Assembly (NCBI RefSeq): GCF_038246755.1
Contig: NZ_CP134706.1
Span: 3,720,001-3,784,000, forward strand
Source: Micromonospora sp. FIMYZ51
Lineage (GTDB): Bacteria > Actinomycetota > Actinomycetes > Mycobacteriales > Micromonosporaceae
Direction of reading: 5' to 3'
DNA: 64,000 bases
A model generated the notes under the pieces. The model was not told the DNA's origin. It was given only the letters and a program-made list of their open reading frames with translations, and did not search any database. The translations under genes and the position numbers were made by a program. Positions 40,911-50,740 of the stretch are shown piece after piece (the stretch's first letter is position 1; each line of letters starts with the position of its first letter).

Positions 40911-42126
40911 GGACCGTGCCGTCCTTGAGCCGGTTGAACGGCAGGTACGCCGGCTGGTACGGGAACCGCGCGGCGGCCTCCTCGTCCAGTTCCACGCCCA
41001 GGCCGGGCTGCTCACCCGGGTGCAGGTAACCGTCGGTGAAGGAGAACGACTGGCGGAACACCTCGTTGGTGAGCGCGCCGTGCCGCATGTACTCCTGGAT
41101 GCCGAAGTTGTGGATGGCCAGGTCCAGGTGCAGCGCGGCGGCCATGCCGACCGGCGAGATGTCGGTCGGGCCGTGGATGCCCGACTTGATCTGGTACTGG
41201 GCGGCGAAGTCGAGCAGCTTGCGCATCGCGGTGATGCCGCCGGTGTGGGTGACGGCGGACCGCACGTAGTCGATCAGCTGTTCGCGGATCAGGGTCTGGT
41301 AGTCCCACACCGTGTTGAACACCTCGCCGATCGCCAGCGGGGTGGTGGTGTGCTGGCGGACCAGCCGCAGCGCCTCCTGGTTCTCCGCCGGGGTGCAGTC
41401 CTCCAGCCAGAACAGGTCGTACGGTTCGAGGGCCTTGCCGAGCTTGGCGGCCTGGATCGGGGTCATCCGGTGGTGGCCGTCGTGCAGCAGCGGCAGTTCC
41501 GGGCCGAACTCGTTGCGGACCGCCTCGAAGACGCCGGGCAGGTGCCGCAGGTAGGCGCGGGTGTCCCAGTCCTCCTCGGCCGGCAGCGGGATGCGCTGGG
41601 CCGGCTCGTAGTCGTACCGCTTGCCGTCGCTTGACTGGGCGGCGACCCCGTACACGGCGTTGATGCCGGGCACGGAGGTCTGCACCCGGATCGACCGGAA
41701 GCCCTGGTCGAGGTGGGCGCGGATCGAGTCGAACAGTTCCGGCAGGTCCCGACCAGACGCGTGCCCGTACGCCATGATGCCGTTGCGGGACGCGCCGCCG
41801 AGCAGTTGGTAGAGCGGCATGCCGGCGGCCTTGGCCTTGATGTCCCAGAGCGCGACGTCCACCGCGGCGATGGCGGCCATGGTGACCGGCCCCCGCCGCC
41901 AGTACGCCGAGCGGTAGAGGAACTGCCAGGCGTCCTCGATCCGGTGCGCGTCCCGCCCGAGCAGCAGCGGCACGACGTGGTCACGCAGGTACGAGGCGAC
42001 GGAGAGTTCCCGCCCGTTGAGGGTGCCGTCGCCCAGCCCGGTGATGCCGTCCGCTGTTGTGATCTTCAATGTGACGAAGTTGCGGTCCGGGCTGGAGACG
42101 ATGACGTCGGCGGCGACGATCTTCAC
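40900..42126 (-). CDS. Mannonate/gluconate dehydratase of the ManD group (enolase superfamily)
   Basis: A 408-residue enzyme. N-terminal capping domain, then the barrel with metal and catalytic residues in [32 protein letters not shown], and [12 protein letters not shown]. The end [13 protein letters not shown] is characteristic of ManD-like proteins, which dehydrate D-mannonate or D-gluconate to 2-keto-3-deoxygluconate. Its product would feed the KDG kinase and aldolase encoded just upstream. Confidence 0.9.
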   Translation of the reverse strand: MKIVAADVIVSSPDRNFVTLKITTADGITGLGDGTLNGRELSVASYLRDHVVPLLLGRDAHRIEDAWQFLYRSAYWRRGPVTMAAIAAVDVALWDIKAKAAGMPLYQLLGGASRNGIMAYGHASGRDLPELFDSIRAHLDQGFRSIRVQTSVPGINAVYGVAAQSSDGKRYDYEPAQRIPLPAEEDWDTRAYLRHLPGVFEAVRNEFGPELPLLHDGHHRMTPIQAAKLGKALEPYDLFWLEDCTPAENQEALRLVRQHTTTPLAIGEVFNTVWDYQTLIREQLIDYVRSAVTHTGGITAMRKLLDFAAQYQIKSGIHGPTDISPVGMAAALHLDLAIHNFGIQEYMRHGALTNEVFRQSFSFTDGYLHPGEQPGLGVELDEEAAARFPYQPAYLPFNRLKDGTVHDW

Positions 42127-42153
42127 GAGGGGTGCCTTTCTCGCAGATGATGC

Positions 42154-43182
42154 TCAGCGGAGGGTGGTGCCGGCGGCGCTGCCGGTGATGAGGGAAAGTT
42201 CGTCGCGGCGGGGCAGGCCCTCCCAGTCGCCGGTGCCGGCGACCGCGAACGCGCCGAGCGCCGCCGCGCGCCGGAGCCGGTCGGCCAGGGGCAGCCCGTC
42301 GAGGTAGCCGGAGAGATAGCCGGCGGTGAAGGCGTCGCCGGCACCGACGGTGTCCACGGCGGTCACGGGTACCGCCGGCACCTGCTCCACGCCGTCGCGG
42401 GTGTACCCGCGGGCGCCGTCGGCGCCGAGCTTGACAAGCACCGTCCCGACGCCCCGGTCCAGCAGTCCGGCGACCACGGCGGCCTCGTCGACGCCGGGCT
42501 CGGCGACCAGGTCCAGTTCGTCGGCGGAGGCGATGATCACCGACGCGTACCCGGCCAGCGGGGCCAGTGTCTCCCGGGCGGCCTCCCGGGACCAGAGCCC
42601 GGCCCGGTAGTTGACGTCGAGGCTGACGGCGATGCCGTCGGCCGCCGCCGCGCGTACCGCCCAGGTCACCGCCGCGCGGGCGGTGTCGGAGAGCGCCGGG
42701 GTGATCCCGGTCAGGTGCAGCACGCGGGTACCGGTCGCGAGCGGCCCGCGCAGGTCGTCGATGCTCAGCGCGGAGCCCGCCGAGCCGGCGCGGTGGTAGC
42801 GCACCCGGTTCACGTCGGCGGTACGCCGCTCCAGGAACATCAGGCCGGCCGGCCGCTCCGGATCGCGGCGGATCCCGGTGGTGTCGACGCCCTCCGCGCG
42901 CAGCTGCCGCAGCACGAACTCGCCGAGTTCGTCGTCGCTGATCCGGCCGGCCCAGGCGGCCCGGTGGCCGAGGCGGGCCAGGCCGATGGCCACGTTCGAC
43001 TCCGCGCCGGCCAGGTGCATGGTCAGCGGGCCGCCGACGGCCAGCGGGCCGGACGAGCGCAGCGACACCAGCGCCTCGCCGGCGGTGAGCACGTCGGCGC
43101 CGCCCGGTCCGCCGGGGCTCGACGCCGCCGCGGGCTCGCTCGCCACGCGACCGGAACCCGGCGACCCGGCACGCCCGCTCAT
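42154..43182 (-). CDS. 2-keto-3-deoxygluconate (or -galactonate) kinase, PfkB family
   Basis: A 342-residue sugar kinase. PfkB signature DTVGAGDAFTAGYL with the catalytic Asp, and GGPLTMHLAGAESNVAIGLARLG at the substrate site. The first ~28 residues are Gly/Ser/Pro-rich and unlike the family, but ATG 43182 overlaps the aldolase stop as ATGA; an internal GTG (GTGCTCACC) near residue 31 is an alternative start. Confidence 0.88.
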   Translation of the reverse strand: MSGRAGSPGSGRVASEPAAASSPGGPGGADVLTAGEALVSLRSSGPLAVGGPLTMHLAGAESNVAIGLARLGHRAAWAGRISDDELGEFVLRQLRAEGVDTTGIRRDPERPAGLMFLERRTADVNRVRYHRAGSAGSALSIDDLRGPLATGTRVLHLTGITPALSDTARAAVTWAVRAAAADGIAVSLDVNYRAGLWSREAARETLAPLAGYASVIIASADELDLVAEPGVDEAAVVAGLLDRGVGTVLVKLGADGARGYTRDGVEQVPAVPVTAVDTVGAGDAFTAGYLSGYLDGLPLADRLRRAAALGAFAVAGTGDWEGLPRRDELSLITGSAAGTTLR

Positions 43183-43817
43183 GACGCCGTCGCGGCGCGG
43201 ACCGCCGCGCGGTAGGAGCGGGCCCGCTCGCGCAGGGCGTCGAGGTCACCGCCGGAGGCGGCGTCGCCGACCAGCGGGCCACCGACGCCGACCGCGAGCG
43301 CGCCGGCCGCCAGGTAGCCGGGAAGTTCGGCCAGGCCGACGCCGCCGACCGCCACGAACGGCAGGTCCGGGAAGGGGTCGCGGACCGCCTTCAGGTACGC
43401 CGCCCCGCCCACGGAGGCCGGGAAGAGCTTGACCGCGCTCGCCCCCAACTGCACCGCGCGGTACGCCTCGGTGGGGGTGAGCGCGCCAGCGGCGACCGGC
43501 AGGCCCCGGCGGGCCGCCTCGGGAATCGAGTCGACCACGGCCGGGGTGACCACGAACTGCGCGCCGGCCGCCGCCACGTCGGCGACGGCGGCCGGGGTGA
43601 GCACCGTACCGGCGCCGACCAGCGTGCCGGCAGGTGCCTGCGCCCGGATCGCCGCGATGGCGTCCAGCGCTCCCGGGGTGGTCAGCGCCACCTCGACGAT
43701 CGACACGCCCTCGGCGAGCAGGGCGGTGCCGGCGGCGATCGCGGCCGAGGTGTCGGTGCCCCGGATGATCGCCAGCAGCCGGGTGGTGGCGAGTTCGGCG
43801 GTGAGTACGTCGGTCAT
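43179..43817 (-). CDS. KDPG/KDPGal aldolase
   Basis: A 212-residue class I aldolase that splits 2-keto-3-deoxy-6-phospho-gluconate or -galactonate to pyruvate and glyceraldehyde-3-phosphate. Schiff-base lysine in ASAVKLFPAS (K130), E42 in VEVALTTP and R19 in IIRG are in place. ATG 43817 is used; GTG 43826 would overlap the upstream stop. Confidence 0.92.
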   Translation of the reverse strand: MTDVLTAELATTRLLAIIRGTDTSAAIAAGTALLAEGVSIVEVALTTPGALDAIAAIRAQAPAGTLVGAGTVLTPAAVADVAAAGAQFVVTPAVVDSIPEAARRGLPVAAGALTPTEAYRAVQLGASAVKLFPASVGGAAYLKAVRDPFPDLPFVAVGGVGLAELPGYLAAGALAVGVGGPLVGDAASGGDLDALRERARSYRAAVRAATAS

Positions 43818-43819
43818 GC

Positions 43820-44968
43820 TCACCACTCCGCGTACGAGCCGTCGGGGTGCCGGAAGGTGGGACTGCGCCAGGCGTGTCCCCGCTTGTCGGCCGCGCGTAC
43901 CGCCTGCTCGTCGATCTCGATGCCCAGGCCGGGCCCGGTGAGCCGCTGCACGTACCCGTCGTCGAAGGCCAGCGGCTGCTGGTCGACGCAGTAGTCGAGC
44001 ACCTCGGCACCGAGGTTGTAGTGGATGCCGATGCTCTGTTCCTGGATCAGGTAGTTCGGCGTGGCGAAGCCGACCTGGAGACAGGCGGCCAGGGCGATCG
44101 GGCCGAGCGGGCAGTGCGGGGCGAGCTGCACGTCGTACACCTCGGCCAGCGCGGCGATCTTGCGTACCTCGGTGATGCCGCCGGCGTGCGCCAGGTCCGG
44201 CTGGGCCACCGCGATGCCGGCCTGGAGCACCGGCAGGAACTCCTGCCGGTTGTAGAGCCGCTCCCCGGTGGAGACCGGGGTGGTGGTGGAGCGGACGAAC
44301 TCCCCGATCAGGTGGGAGTTCTCCGGCACCACCGGCTCCTCCAGGAACAGCGGCCGGTACGGCTCCAGCAGCGGCGCCACCCGGCGGGCGTTGGCCAGCG
44401 TGAACCGGCCGTGGAAGTCCACCGCGACGTCCCGGTGTTCGCCGAGCACCTCACGGGCGGCGGCGACCCGCTGCACCACCTCGTCGAGCTCGGCGACGGA
44501 GGCGATCGGGCTCATCCGCCCGGAGGCGTTCATCTTCACGGCGGTCAGCCCGGCCTCGACCCGGGCGGCGATCTGGTCGCGTACCTCGCTGGGCTCGTCG
44601 CCACCGACCCAGCCGTAGACCCGGATCCGGTCCCGGACCGGCCCACCGAGCAACTGGTGCACGGGGGCGCCGAACCGCTTGCCGGCGATGTCCCAGAGCG
44701 CCTGGTCGAGACCGGCGACGGCGCTGGCCAGGATCGGGCCACCCCGGTAGAAGGAGCCCTTGGTGAGCACCTGCCAGTGGTCCTCGATACGCAGCGCGTC
44801 CCGCCCGACGAGCAGCTCGCTGAGCTGCTCGACGGCGGTGCGTACGGTCTCGGACCGGCCCTCGCAGGTCGCCTCGCCCCAGCCGACGATGCCGTCGGTG
44901 GTCTCCACCCGGACGAAGAGCCAGCGCGGTGCGACGAGGAAGGTCTCGACGCGGGAGATGGTGGTCAT
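43820..44968 (-). CDS. dgoD: D-galactonate dehydratase
   Basis: A 382-residue enolase-superfamily enzyme very like E. coli DgoD: PRWLFVRVETTDGIVGWGEA, FYRGGPILASAVAGLDQALWDI, VDFHGRF, EPYRPLFLEEPVVPEN, QPDLAHAGGITE, LAPHCPLGPIALAACLQ, QEQSIGIHYN. It makes 2-keto-3-deoxygalactonate. Begins 7 nt after the permease stop. Confidence 0.94.
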   Translation of the reverse strand: MTTISRVETFLVAPRWLFVRVETTDGIVGWGEATCEGRSETVRTAVEQLSELLVGRDALRIEDHWQVLTKGSFYRGGPILASAVAGLDQALWDIAGKRFGAPVHQLLGGPVRDRIRVYGWVGGDEPSEVRDQIAARVEAGLTAVKMNASGRMSPIASVAELDEVVQRVAAAREVLGEHRDVAVDFHGRFTLANARRVAPLLEPYRPLFLEEPVVPENSHLIGEFVRSTTTPVSTGERLYNRQEFLPVLQAGIAVAQPDLAHAGGITEVRKIAALAEVYDVQLAPHCPLGPIALAACLQVGFATPNYLIQEQSIGIHYNLGAEVLDYCVDQQPLAFDDGYVQRLTGPGLGIEIDEQAVRAADKRGHAWRSPTFRHPDGSYAEW

Positions 44969-44975
44969 TGCTCGA

Positions 44976-45791
44976 TCAGCCCTTCGTCGCGCCCGCGGTG
45001 AGTCCGGAGACGATGTACTTCTGCACGAACAGGGCGATGATCATGATCGGCAGGGTGACCACTGTGGTCGCCGCCATCAGACCGCCCCAGTCGATGCTGG
45101 CGTAACCGACGAAGTCGAAGATCGCCACGGGCAGGGTCTTCGTGTCCGCGCCGGAGAGCACCAGGGCGAACATGAAGTTGTTCCAGGAGAAGATGAAGGA
45201 GAGGATGCCGGCGGTGGCGATGCCCGGGATGGAGAGCGGCAGCGTGATCCGCCGGAACGCGCCGATGTTCGTCAGACCGTCGACAAGCGCCGCCTCCTCC
45301 AACTCGTCCGGCAGGCCGTCGAAGAAGCCCATCATGATGTAGACGATCAGCGGCAGCGAGACGAACATGTGGCTCAGGATCAGCACGCTGAAGCCGCCGA
45401 CCATGCGCAGGTTCGAGAAGACGTAGTACCAGGGCACCAGCAGCGAGACACCGGGGATGACCCGGGCCATCAGCACCACAAGCGCCGACTTGCGCATGTT
45501 GAACCGGCTCATCGAGTACGCGGCCGGCACGCCGAGCAGCAGCGACAGCACGGTCGCCGCGAAGGCCACCCAGAGGCTGTTGACGATGAACTGCACGTAG
45601 TTGGCCTGCTGGAGCACGGTGCCGTAGTTGTCAAGCGTGGGCGTGAAGACCAGGGCCTTGCTGGAGTCGTAGATGTCCACGTTGGTCTTGAACGACGCGG
45701 CGACCATCCAGAGCAGCGGCGCCACCAGCGAGAGCACCACGACCACGAGCGCCACCGCGCGGAACACCCGGAACCCGGTGCGGGGCTTCAT
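44976..45791 (-). CDS. ABC transporter permease (MalG type), hexonate operon
   Basis: A 271-residue permease with six helices and the EAA loop (ELEEAALVDGLTNIGAFRRITLPLSIPG). ATG 45791 overlaps the partner permease's stop (ATGA). No ATPase gene lies in the operon. Confidence 0.92.
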   Translation of the reverse strand: MKPRTGFRVFRAVALVVVVLSLVAPLLWMVAASFKTNVDIYDSSKALVFTPTLDNYGTVLQQANYVQFIVNSLWVAFAATVLSLLLGVPAAYSMSRFNMRKSALVVLMARVIPGVSLLVPWYYVFSNLRMVGGFSVLILSHMFVSLPLIVYIMMGFFDGLPDELEEAALVDGLTNIGAFRRITLPLSIPGIATAGILSFIFSWNNFMFALVLSGADTKTLPVAIFDFVGYASIDWGGLMAATTVVTLPIMIIALFVQKYIVSGLTAGATKG

Positions 45792-46735
45792 CGCTTGCCC
45801 TCCTTACGCCGGGCGGTGAGCGCCCACATCGAGGCGATGATGATCAGGAAGAACAGGATCAGCACCGTCGAGGAGAGGCCGTACTCGTTGTAGTCGAAGC
45901 TCAGGCCGTAGGCGTACACGTTGAGGGTCTCCACCTCGTGGAAGGAACCGCCGCCGCGGCCCTTGGTGGCGTAGAGGATGTCGAAGGTCTTCAGCGCGTC
46001 GATGCCGCGCAGCAGGATCGCGACGATCACGGTCGGCATCAGCAGCGGCAGCGTGACGTGCCGGAACCGCTGCCAGGCGCTCGCGCCGTCGATCATCGCC
46101 GCTTCCTGCGGCTCGTCGGAGAGCGAGGTCAGGCCGGCGAGCAGGATCAGCACCACCATCGGCGTCCACTGCCAGATGTCGATGAAGATCGTGGTGGGCA
46201 ACGCGGTGTGCTGCCCGGCCAGCCACGGCTGCGGGCCGATGCCGACCCAGCTGAGCGCCTGGTTGGCCAGGCCGATGTTGGGGTCGAAGATGAGCCGCCA
46301 CATCATGCCGACGGCCACCGGGGTGGCGACCAGCGGCAGCAGGATGGCGACCCGGACCCATTTCTCGCCCCGGAACGGCCGCCACAGCAGCAGCGCGATC
46401 GCCATGCCGAGCACGACCTCGAAGAAGAGCGCCACGCCGGTGAACGCGGCGGTCCGCCCCACGGCGGGCCAGAACCGGTCGGTGTCGCTGAGCACGTCCA
46501 GGTAGTTGCGGAAGCCGATGAACTCCGACTCGGCGCGCACGGAGCCCGACGAGTCGGTGAGGCTGAGATACAGGGTCCAGGCGAGCGGAAAAATGATCAG
46601 CGCGGCGACGAAGGCCATGGCCGGGGCCGCGAAGAGCCACTTGCGATGGTCGTTGGCCCAACGCGCCCAACCGGGCGTGTCGGGCATGACACCGGCACCG
46701 CTAGGCGTCCGGCTGGGGGCGGTTACAGCTGACAT
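45788..46735 (-). CDS. ABC transporter permease (MalF type), hexonate operon
   Basis: A 315-residue permease; EAA loop EPQEAAMIDGASAWQRFRHVTLPLLMP. ATG 46735 has GGAGA upstream. Separated from the binding-protein gene by a 70-bp gap containing a strong stem-loop. Confidence 0.92.
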   Translation of the reverse strand: MSAVTAPSRTPSGAGVMPDTPGWARWANDHRKWLFAAPAMAFVAALIIFPLAWTLYLSLTDSSGSVRAESEFIGFRNYLDVLSDTDRFWPAVGRTAAFTGVALFFEVVLGMAIALLLWRPFRGEKWVRVAILLPLVATPVAVGMMWRLIFDPNIGLANQALSWVGIGPQPWLAGQHTALPTTIFIDIWQWTPMVVLILLAGLTSLSDEPQEAAMIDGASAWQRFRHVTLPLLMPTVIVAILLRGIDALKTFDILYATKGRGGGSFHEVETLNVYAYGLSFDYNEYGLSSTVLILFFLIIIASMWALTARRKEGKR

Positions 46736-46754
46736 CAGATCTCCGTGGTGGGGA

Positions 46755-46785
46755 GGCCGGACGGGGGTGGCGGAGCCGTCCGGCC
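46755..46785 (-). other. Stem-loop between binding protein and permease genes
   Basis: Arms GGCCGGACGG and CCGTCCGGCC, 11-nt loop. Such structures often protect the upstream mRNA or stop part of transcription so that more binding protein than permease is made. Confidence 0.6.
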
Positions 46786-46805
46786 CACCACCCCCGTGCC
46801 CGGAC

Positions 46806-48095
46806 TTAGCGGGCCTCGTCGTCCAGGAACTTCTGGAACCCCTCGTTCGCGGCGTCGGCGGAGGCCGCGGCGTCCTTACCGGTGATGGCGTCGACGATCG
46901 GCTGCCCGACGATCTCCCGGGCCTGCGCCACCCGCTCGACAAGCGGCCGGTCGTGACCCACGCCGTTGGCGAGGCTCACCGTGATCGCGTCGGCCATGTC
47001 CTTCGGGTAGGTGGCGATGCCCTCCGGGTTCTCCCAGACGGAGGTACGCGCACCCGGCACGCCGGCCTTCTGCTGCTCCAGCGTCTGCTCCTTGCCGGCC
47101 GCCCACTCGATGAACTTCCAGGCGTTGGTCTGGTTGTTCGAGGCGTCGTTGATGGCCAGCCCCCAGGAGGGGATGTTGTACGGCTTCGAGCCGGCCGGGC
47201 CGGCCGGGAACGGCGCGAACCCGACGGTCTCGGAAACCTTCGACTTGCCCGGATCGGTGGCGTTCTTGTAGAGCGAGTTCGCCTCGGTGTAGAAGGCGGC
47301 CTGGCCCTGGGTGAAGATCGCCATCGCCTCGGACCAGCTCATGTCGGTGCTGATGTTGGCCGGGCCGTGCTCACGCAGCAGGCCGCCGTAGTACGCGTAC
47401 GCCTGCTTGGCGGCCTCGGTGTTGACCGCGGCCTTGCCCTCGCCGTCGACGAAGTCGCCGCCGAAGCTGAACAGGAAGCTGGAGAACTGGGTGACGGCCG
47501 CGGCCTTGCCGGTCCGGGAGACGAAGCCGGCGACGCCGGAGTTGTCCGCCTGGATCTTGGCGGCCTGGGTCTTCAGCTCGTCGAGGGTGGCCGGCGGGGC
47601 ACTGAAGCCGGACTTCTCCAGCAGGTCCTTGCGGTAGTAGAGCACCTGCTGCTCGGTGATGATCGGGACGCCGACCACCTTGTCGTCGTAGGTGGTGGCG
47701 CTCAGCGGCGCGGACTGGAAGTCGGCCAGGTCGAAGTCGCCGCTTTCCTTGGCCTTGTCGGTCAGGTCGGCGAGGTACTTGTTCTTGGCGAACAGCCGGC
47801 CCTCCTGCAACGGCCGGTACATCATCACGTCGATGTCGCTGGAGCCGGCGTTGAGCTTGACGTTGTACTGGTCCGAGAGCTGGTCCTCGCCGAGCTGGGT
47901 CACCTCGACCTTGAGGCCGGTCTGCTTCTCGAACTCCGGCAGGGCGGTCCGGATGTTCTCGGTCCAGACGTGGTTCACCAACGTCACCCGCACGGTGTCC
48001 GAGGCACCGCTGTCGTCACCGCCGCCGCCACAGGCGGAGAGCGTCAAGGCGGCCACGACCGCCAGAGATGTCCCAACTTTTGATCGACGTCCCAC
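46806..48095 (-). CDS. ABC transporter substrate-binding lipoprotein, hexonate operon
   Basis: A 429-residue solute-binding protein. The signal ends in the lipobox LSAC (Cys ~21) with a Gly-rich tether. Fold motifs: GEDQLSDQYNVKLNAGSSDIDVMMY, EQQVLYYRKDLLEKSG, WSEAMAIFTQGQAAFYTE, SWGLAINDASNNQ. GTG 48095 has AAGGAG upstream. First gene of the operon; ligand likely a hexonate, uronate or their glycosides by context. Confidence 0.92.
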   Translation of the reverse strand: MGRRSKVGTSLAVVAALTLSACGGGGDDSGASDTVRVTLVNHVWTENIRTALPEFEKQTGLKVEVTQLGEDQLSDQYNVKLNAGSSDIDVMMYRPLQEGRLFAKNKYLADLTDKAKESGDFDLADFQSAPLSATTYDDKVVGVPIITEQQVLYYRKDLLEKSGFSAPPATLDELKTQAAKIQADNSGVAGFVSRTGKAAAVTQFSSFLFSFGGDFVDGEGKAAVNTEAAKQAYAYYGGLLREHGPANISTDMSWSEAMAIFTQGQAAFYTEANSLYKNATDPGKSKVSETVGFAPFPAGPAGSKPYNIPSWGLAINDASNNQTNAWKFIEWAAGKEQTLEQQKAGVPGARTSVWENPEGIATYPKDMADAITVSLANGVGHDRPLVERVAQAREIVGQPIVDAITGKDAAASADAANEGFQKFLDDEAR

Positions 48096-48175
48096 GTCCG
48101 TCTCTCCTTCTGTCCTGGTCAGCGCCTCGGGGGGACGGGCGTGACCTCGGCCTGTTACATCCGCTTAACGTCCGG

Positions 48176-48228
48176 ATGCTAGGCCGAAAAAGCAGACTTA
48201 TACAAGAGGTAGACCTAACTGATATGAT
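48176..48228. promoter_or_regulatory. Divergent promoters and candidate GntR operator
   Basis: Leftward: TTGTAT (48200-48205), 18 nt, TAGCAT (48176-48181). Rightward: TATGAT (48223-48228), 6 nt before GTG 48235. Between them AGGT-AG-ACCT (48207-48216) is a symmetric site placed to affect both promoters. Confidence 0.5.
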
Positions 48229-48234
48229 TCAGCT

Positions 48235-49005
48235 GTGGATCTGACCTCTCCAGGGGTGGCCGCACCCACCCAGACCGCCCCGGTCGAGGCCGGCTTACAC
48301 GGACGCGTCCTCGACCACCTCGGCACCGCCATCTGCGGCGGCGAGGTGGCCGCCGGATCCGTGCTCAACATCGACGAACTGGTCGACCGTTACGCGGTCT
48401 CCCGATCGGTGATCCGCGAGGTGCTGCGGGTACTCGCGTCGATGGGCTTCATCGAGACCCGTCGGCGGGTCGGCGTCATGATCCGCCCGGCCAACCACTG
48501 GAACGTCTTCGATCCCCAGGTCATCCGCTGGCGGCTGGCCTCGGCCGGACGCATCGCCCAGCTACGCTCGATCACCGAGCTGCGTACCGCGGTGGAGCCG
48601 CACGCCGCCTGGCTCGCCGCACACCGGGTCGACCACGACGAGGCGAGCGACCTGGTCGGCCTCGCCGCCAAGATGTGGGCCGCCGGCAAGGCCGGCGACG
48701 AGGAGCGTTTCCTGGACCTGGACATCGAGTTCCATCGCCGGGTGCTGCGCGCCTCGGGCAACGAGATGTTCGTCAAGCTCCAGGATCTGGTCGCCGAGGT
48801 GCTCACCGGTCGCCATCACTACCACCTGATGCCACACCATCCGCACGAGCAGGCCCTCCAGCTGCACGCCGACGTCGCCCAGTCCATCCAACGCGGCGAC
48901 GGTGACGCCGCCCGCCGCGCGATGGTGCAGATCATGGAACACGCCTTCGACGAGATGTCCTCGATCTGGGAGCAGAATCTGAGCCCCGCGCCGCACCCGG
49001 CCTGA
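48235..49005 (+). CDS. GntR-family regulator (FCD) of the hexonate operon
   Basis: A 256-residue regulator: winged HTH at ~25-95 (IDELVDRYAVSRSVIREVLRVLASMGFIE) and an FCD domain with metal-type residues (DLDIEFHRRVLRASGN, HADVAQSIQRGD). Related to DgoR-type repressors. Divergent from the operon it probably controls. GTG 48235 lies 6 nt after TATGAT. Confidence 0.9.
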   Translation: MDLTSPGVAAPTQTAPVEAGLHGRVLDHLGTAICGGEVAAGSVLNIDELVDRYAVSRSVIREVLRVLASMGFIETRRRVGVMIRPANHWNVFDPQVIRWRLASAGRIAQLRSITELRTAVEPHAAWLAAHRVDHDEASDLVGLAAKMWAAGKAGDEERFLDLDIEFHRRVLRASGNEMFVKLQDLVAEVLTGRHHYHLMPHHPHEQALQLHADVAQSIQRGDGDAARRAMVQIMEHAFDEMSSIWEQNLSPAPHPA

Positions 49006-49100
49006 CCACCGCCGGCCGGGCCCACCGGCGCCTCGGGAACCCCGGTCGTACGCCTCGGTGAGCACCATCGGCGCGGCCGGCACCACGTACGATGCGGCGC

Positions 49101-49730
49101 ATGGCCTTACTGCACCGCGCGGAGATCCGTCCCACCAAGCTCGAACTGCTGGCGACCTGGCTACCCGGCCGGGACTGGTACCAGGGCGACACCGACGCCC
49201 AGGTGGCGCGGGTGGCCGCGTACCGGTTCGACGACCCGGCCGGAGAGGTAGGCATCGAGACGCTCCTCGTCCGCGCCGGCACCGGCCCGGTCCACCAGGT
49301 ACCGCTCACCTATCGGGGCGCTCCGCTCGACGGCGCCGAGGAATGGCTTGTGGGCACTGTGGAGCACTCGGTCCTGGGCACCCGCTGGGTCTACGACGCC
49401 TGCGGCGACCCGGTGTACGCCGCCGCGCTTGCCGACGCGGTCCTCGCCGGCAGCGGCCAGGCGGAGGAGTACTTCGAGGTCGACGGCGCCCGCGAGGTAC
49501 GTCCGGCCAGCATGGACATCCACACCGACGCCGCCGGGACGGTGGAGATCCCGCGTCTCGGGGCGGTGCGCCGGGTGGTGGACGGCGACCCCACGGTGAT
49601 CGTCACCGACGCCATCGAACTGGCCGTGCTCCGCCGCCTTGGCCGCACCGGCAGCGCCCCGACCGGGGCCACGCTGACCGGCACCTGGGACGGCGTCACC
49701 GCCCCGCTCGCGTACGCCTCGCTGCGCTGA
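49101..49730 (+). CDS. Maltokinase N-terminal cap-like protein
   Basis: A 209-residue protein resembling the N-terminal cap of actinobacterial maltokinase as a stand-alone protein: MALLHRAEIRPTKLELLATWLPGRDW, ETLLVRAG, PLTYRGAPLDGAEEWLVGTVEHSVLGTRWVYDACGDPVY. No kinase domain. Its role is unknown. ATG 49101 lies 7 nt after TACGAT (49088-49093). Confidence 0.78.
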   Translation: MALLHRAEIRPTKLELLATWLPGRDWYQGDTDAQVARVAAYRFDDPAGEVGIETLLVRAGTGPVHQVPLTYRGAPLDGAEEWLVGTVEHSVLGTRWVYDACGDPVYAAALADAVLAGSGQAEEYFEVDGAREVRPASMDIHTDAAGTVEIPRLGAVRRVVDGDPTVIVTDAIELAVLRRLGRTGSAPTGATLTGTWDGVTAPLAYASLR

Positions 49731-49823
49731 CCCCGGCTACCGGCCGACGCCGGCACCGCCCCGTGCCGGTGCCGGCGTCACCGCGCCCCGCGTCGCCGGG
49801 CAGCTGACCCGACGGTGCGGTCG

Positions 49824-50708
49824 TCAGGTGGTGAACGCGGTCAGGTCCAGCCGGCTCAGGCGGTCCCGGTCGGCGATCACGTCGATCTCCGCGATCAACC
49901 CGCCGGTGATGGTGAACGCCATGATCGACAGCGGCTGCCGGCCCGCCGTGACGACCACCCCGGCACCTCCGTTGATCATCGCGGGCCGGGCGAACGGTGA
50001 GAACCGGCCGAACGTGCTGGCCTGAGCGGCGACCTCGCGGGCACCGGTGATCACGGTGGTGTGGCGGGTCCGGCTGGCCCCGCCGTCGGAGCGCAGCACC
50101 ACGTCCGGGTGCAACACGGCGACCAGCCCGGCCAGGTCACCGTCGCGGGCGGCGGCGAGGAACGCGTCGACCACCTCGCGCTGGCGGGCGAGGTCGGGGT
50201 CCGGATTCGGCGCCTGCCCACGCACCCGGCGTCGAGCCCGACTGGCCAGCTGCCGGGCGGCGGCCGGTGACCGGTCGACCAGCGGGCCGATCTCGTCGAA
50301 CGGCAGCCCGAACATGTCGTGCAGTACGAAGGCGAGCCGTTCGGCCGGGGTGAGCGTGTCGAGCACCACAAGCAGCGCCAAGCCGACCGAGTCGGCCAGC
50401 ACGGCGCAGTGCTCGGGATCGTCGGGGCCGGCCGGGGCGACAAGCGGATCGGGCACCCGGACGTCGAGGGGTTCCTCCCGGCGCCGCTGGCGGCTGCGCA
50501 GCGTGTTCAGGCACACCCGGGCGACCACCGTGGTCAGCCAGGCCGCCAGGTTGGCCACGTCGTCCGGGGCGGCACGGGACAGGCGCAGCCAGGTCTCCTG
50601 CACCGCATCGTCGGCCTCGCTGAGGGAGCCGAGCATCCGGTAGGCCACCGACCGAAGGTGCGGACGCTCAGCCTCGAATCGCTCGGCCAGCCAGGCGGCT
50701 TCGCCCAT
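49824..50708 (-). CDS. ECF sigma factor with SnoaL-like C-terminal domain (ECF41/SigJ type)
   Basis: A 294-residue sigma factor. Sigma-2 region at ~10-75 (AYRMLGSLSEADDAVQETWLRL), sigma-4 at ~105-165 (LTPAERLAFVLHDMFGLPFDEIGPLVDRSP), and a fused SnoaL-like domain (~175-294) that in ECF41 factors replaces an anti-sigma factor. The linker has VPDPLV, the place of the WLPEP motif. ATG 50708 with GGAAGGGGAG upstream. The divergent SDR gene and a symmetric pair of promoters support autoregulation plus one target. Confidence 0.92.
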   Translation of the reverse strand: MGEAAWLAERFEAERPHLRSVAYRMLGSLSEADDAVQETWLRLSRAAPDDVANLAAWLTTVVARVCLNTLRSRQRRREEPLDVRVPDPLVAPAGPDDPEHCAVLADSVGLALLVVLDTLTPAERLAFVLHDMFGLPFDEIGPLVDRSPAAARQLASRARRRVRGQAPNPDPDLARQREVVDAFLAAARDGDLAGLVAVLHPDVVLRSDGGASRTRHTTVITGAREVAAQASTFGRFSPFARPAMINGGAGVVVTAGRQPLSIMAFTITGGLIAEIDVIADRDRLSRLDLTAFTT

Positions 50709-50740
50709 GCCACTCCCCTTCCGGTCGGCTGCACCCGTTC

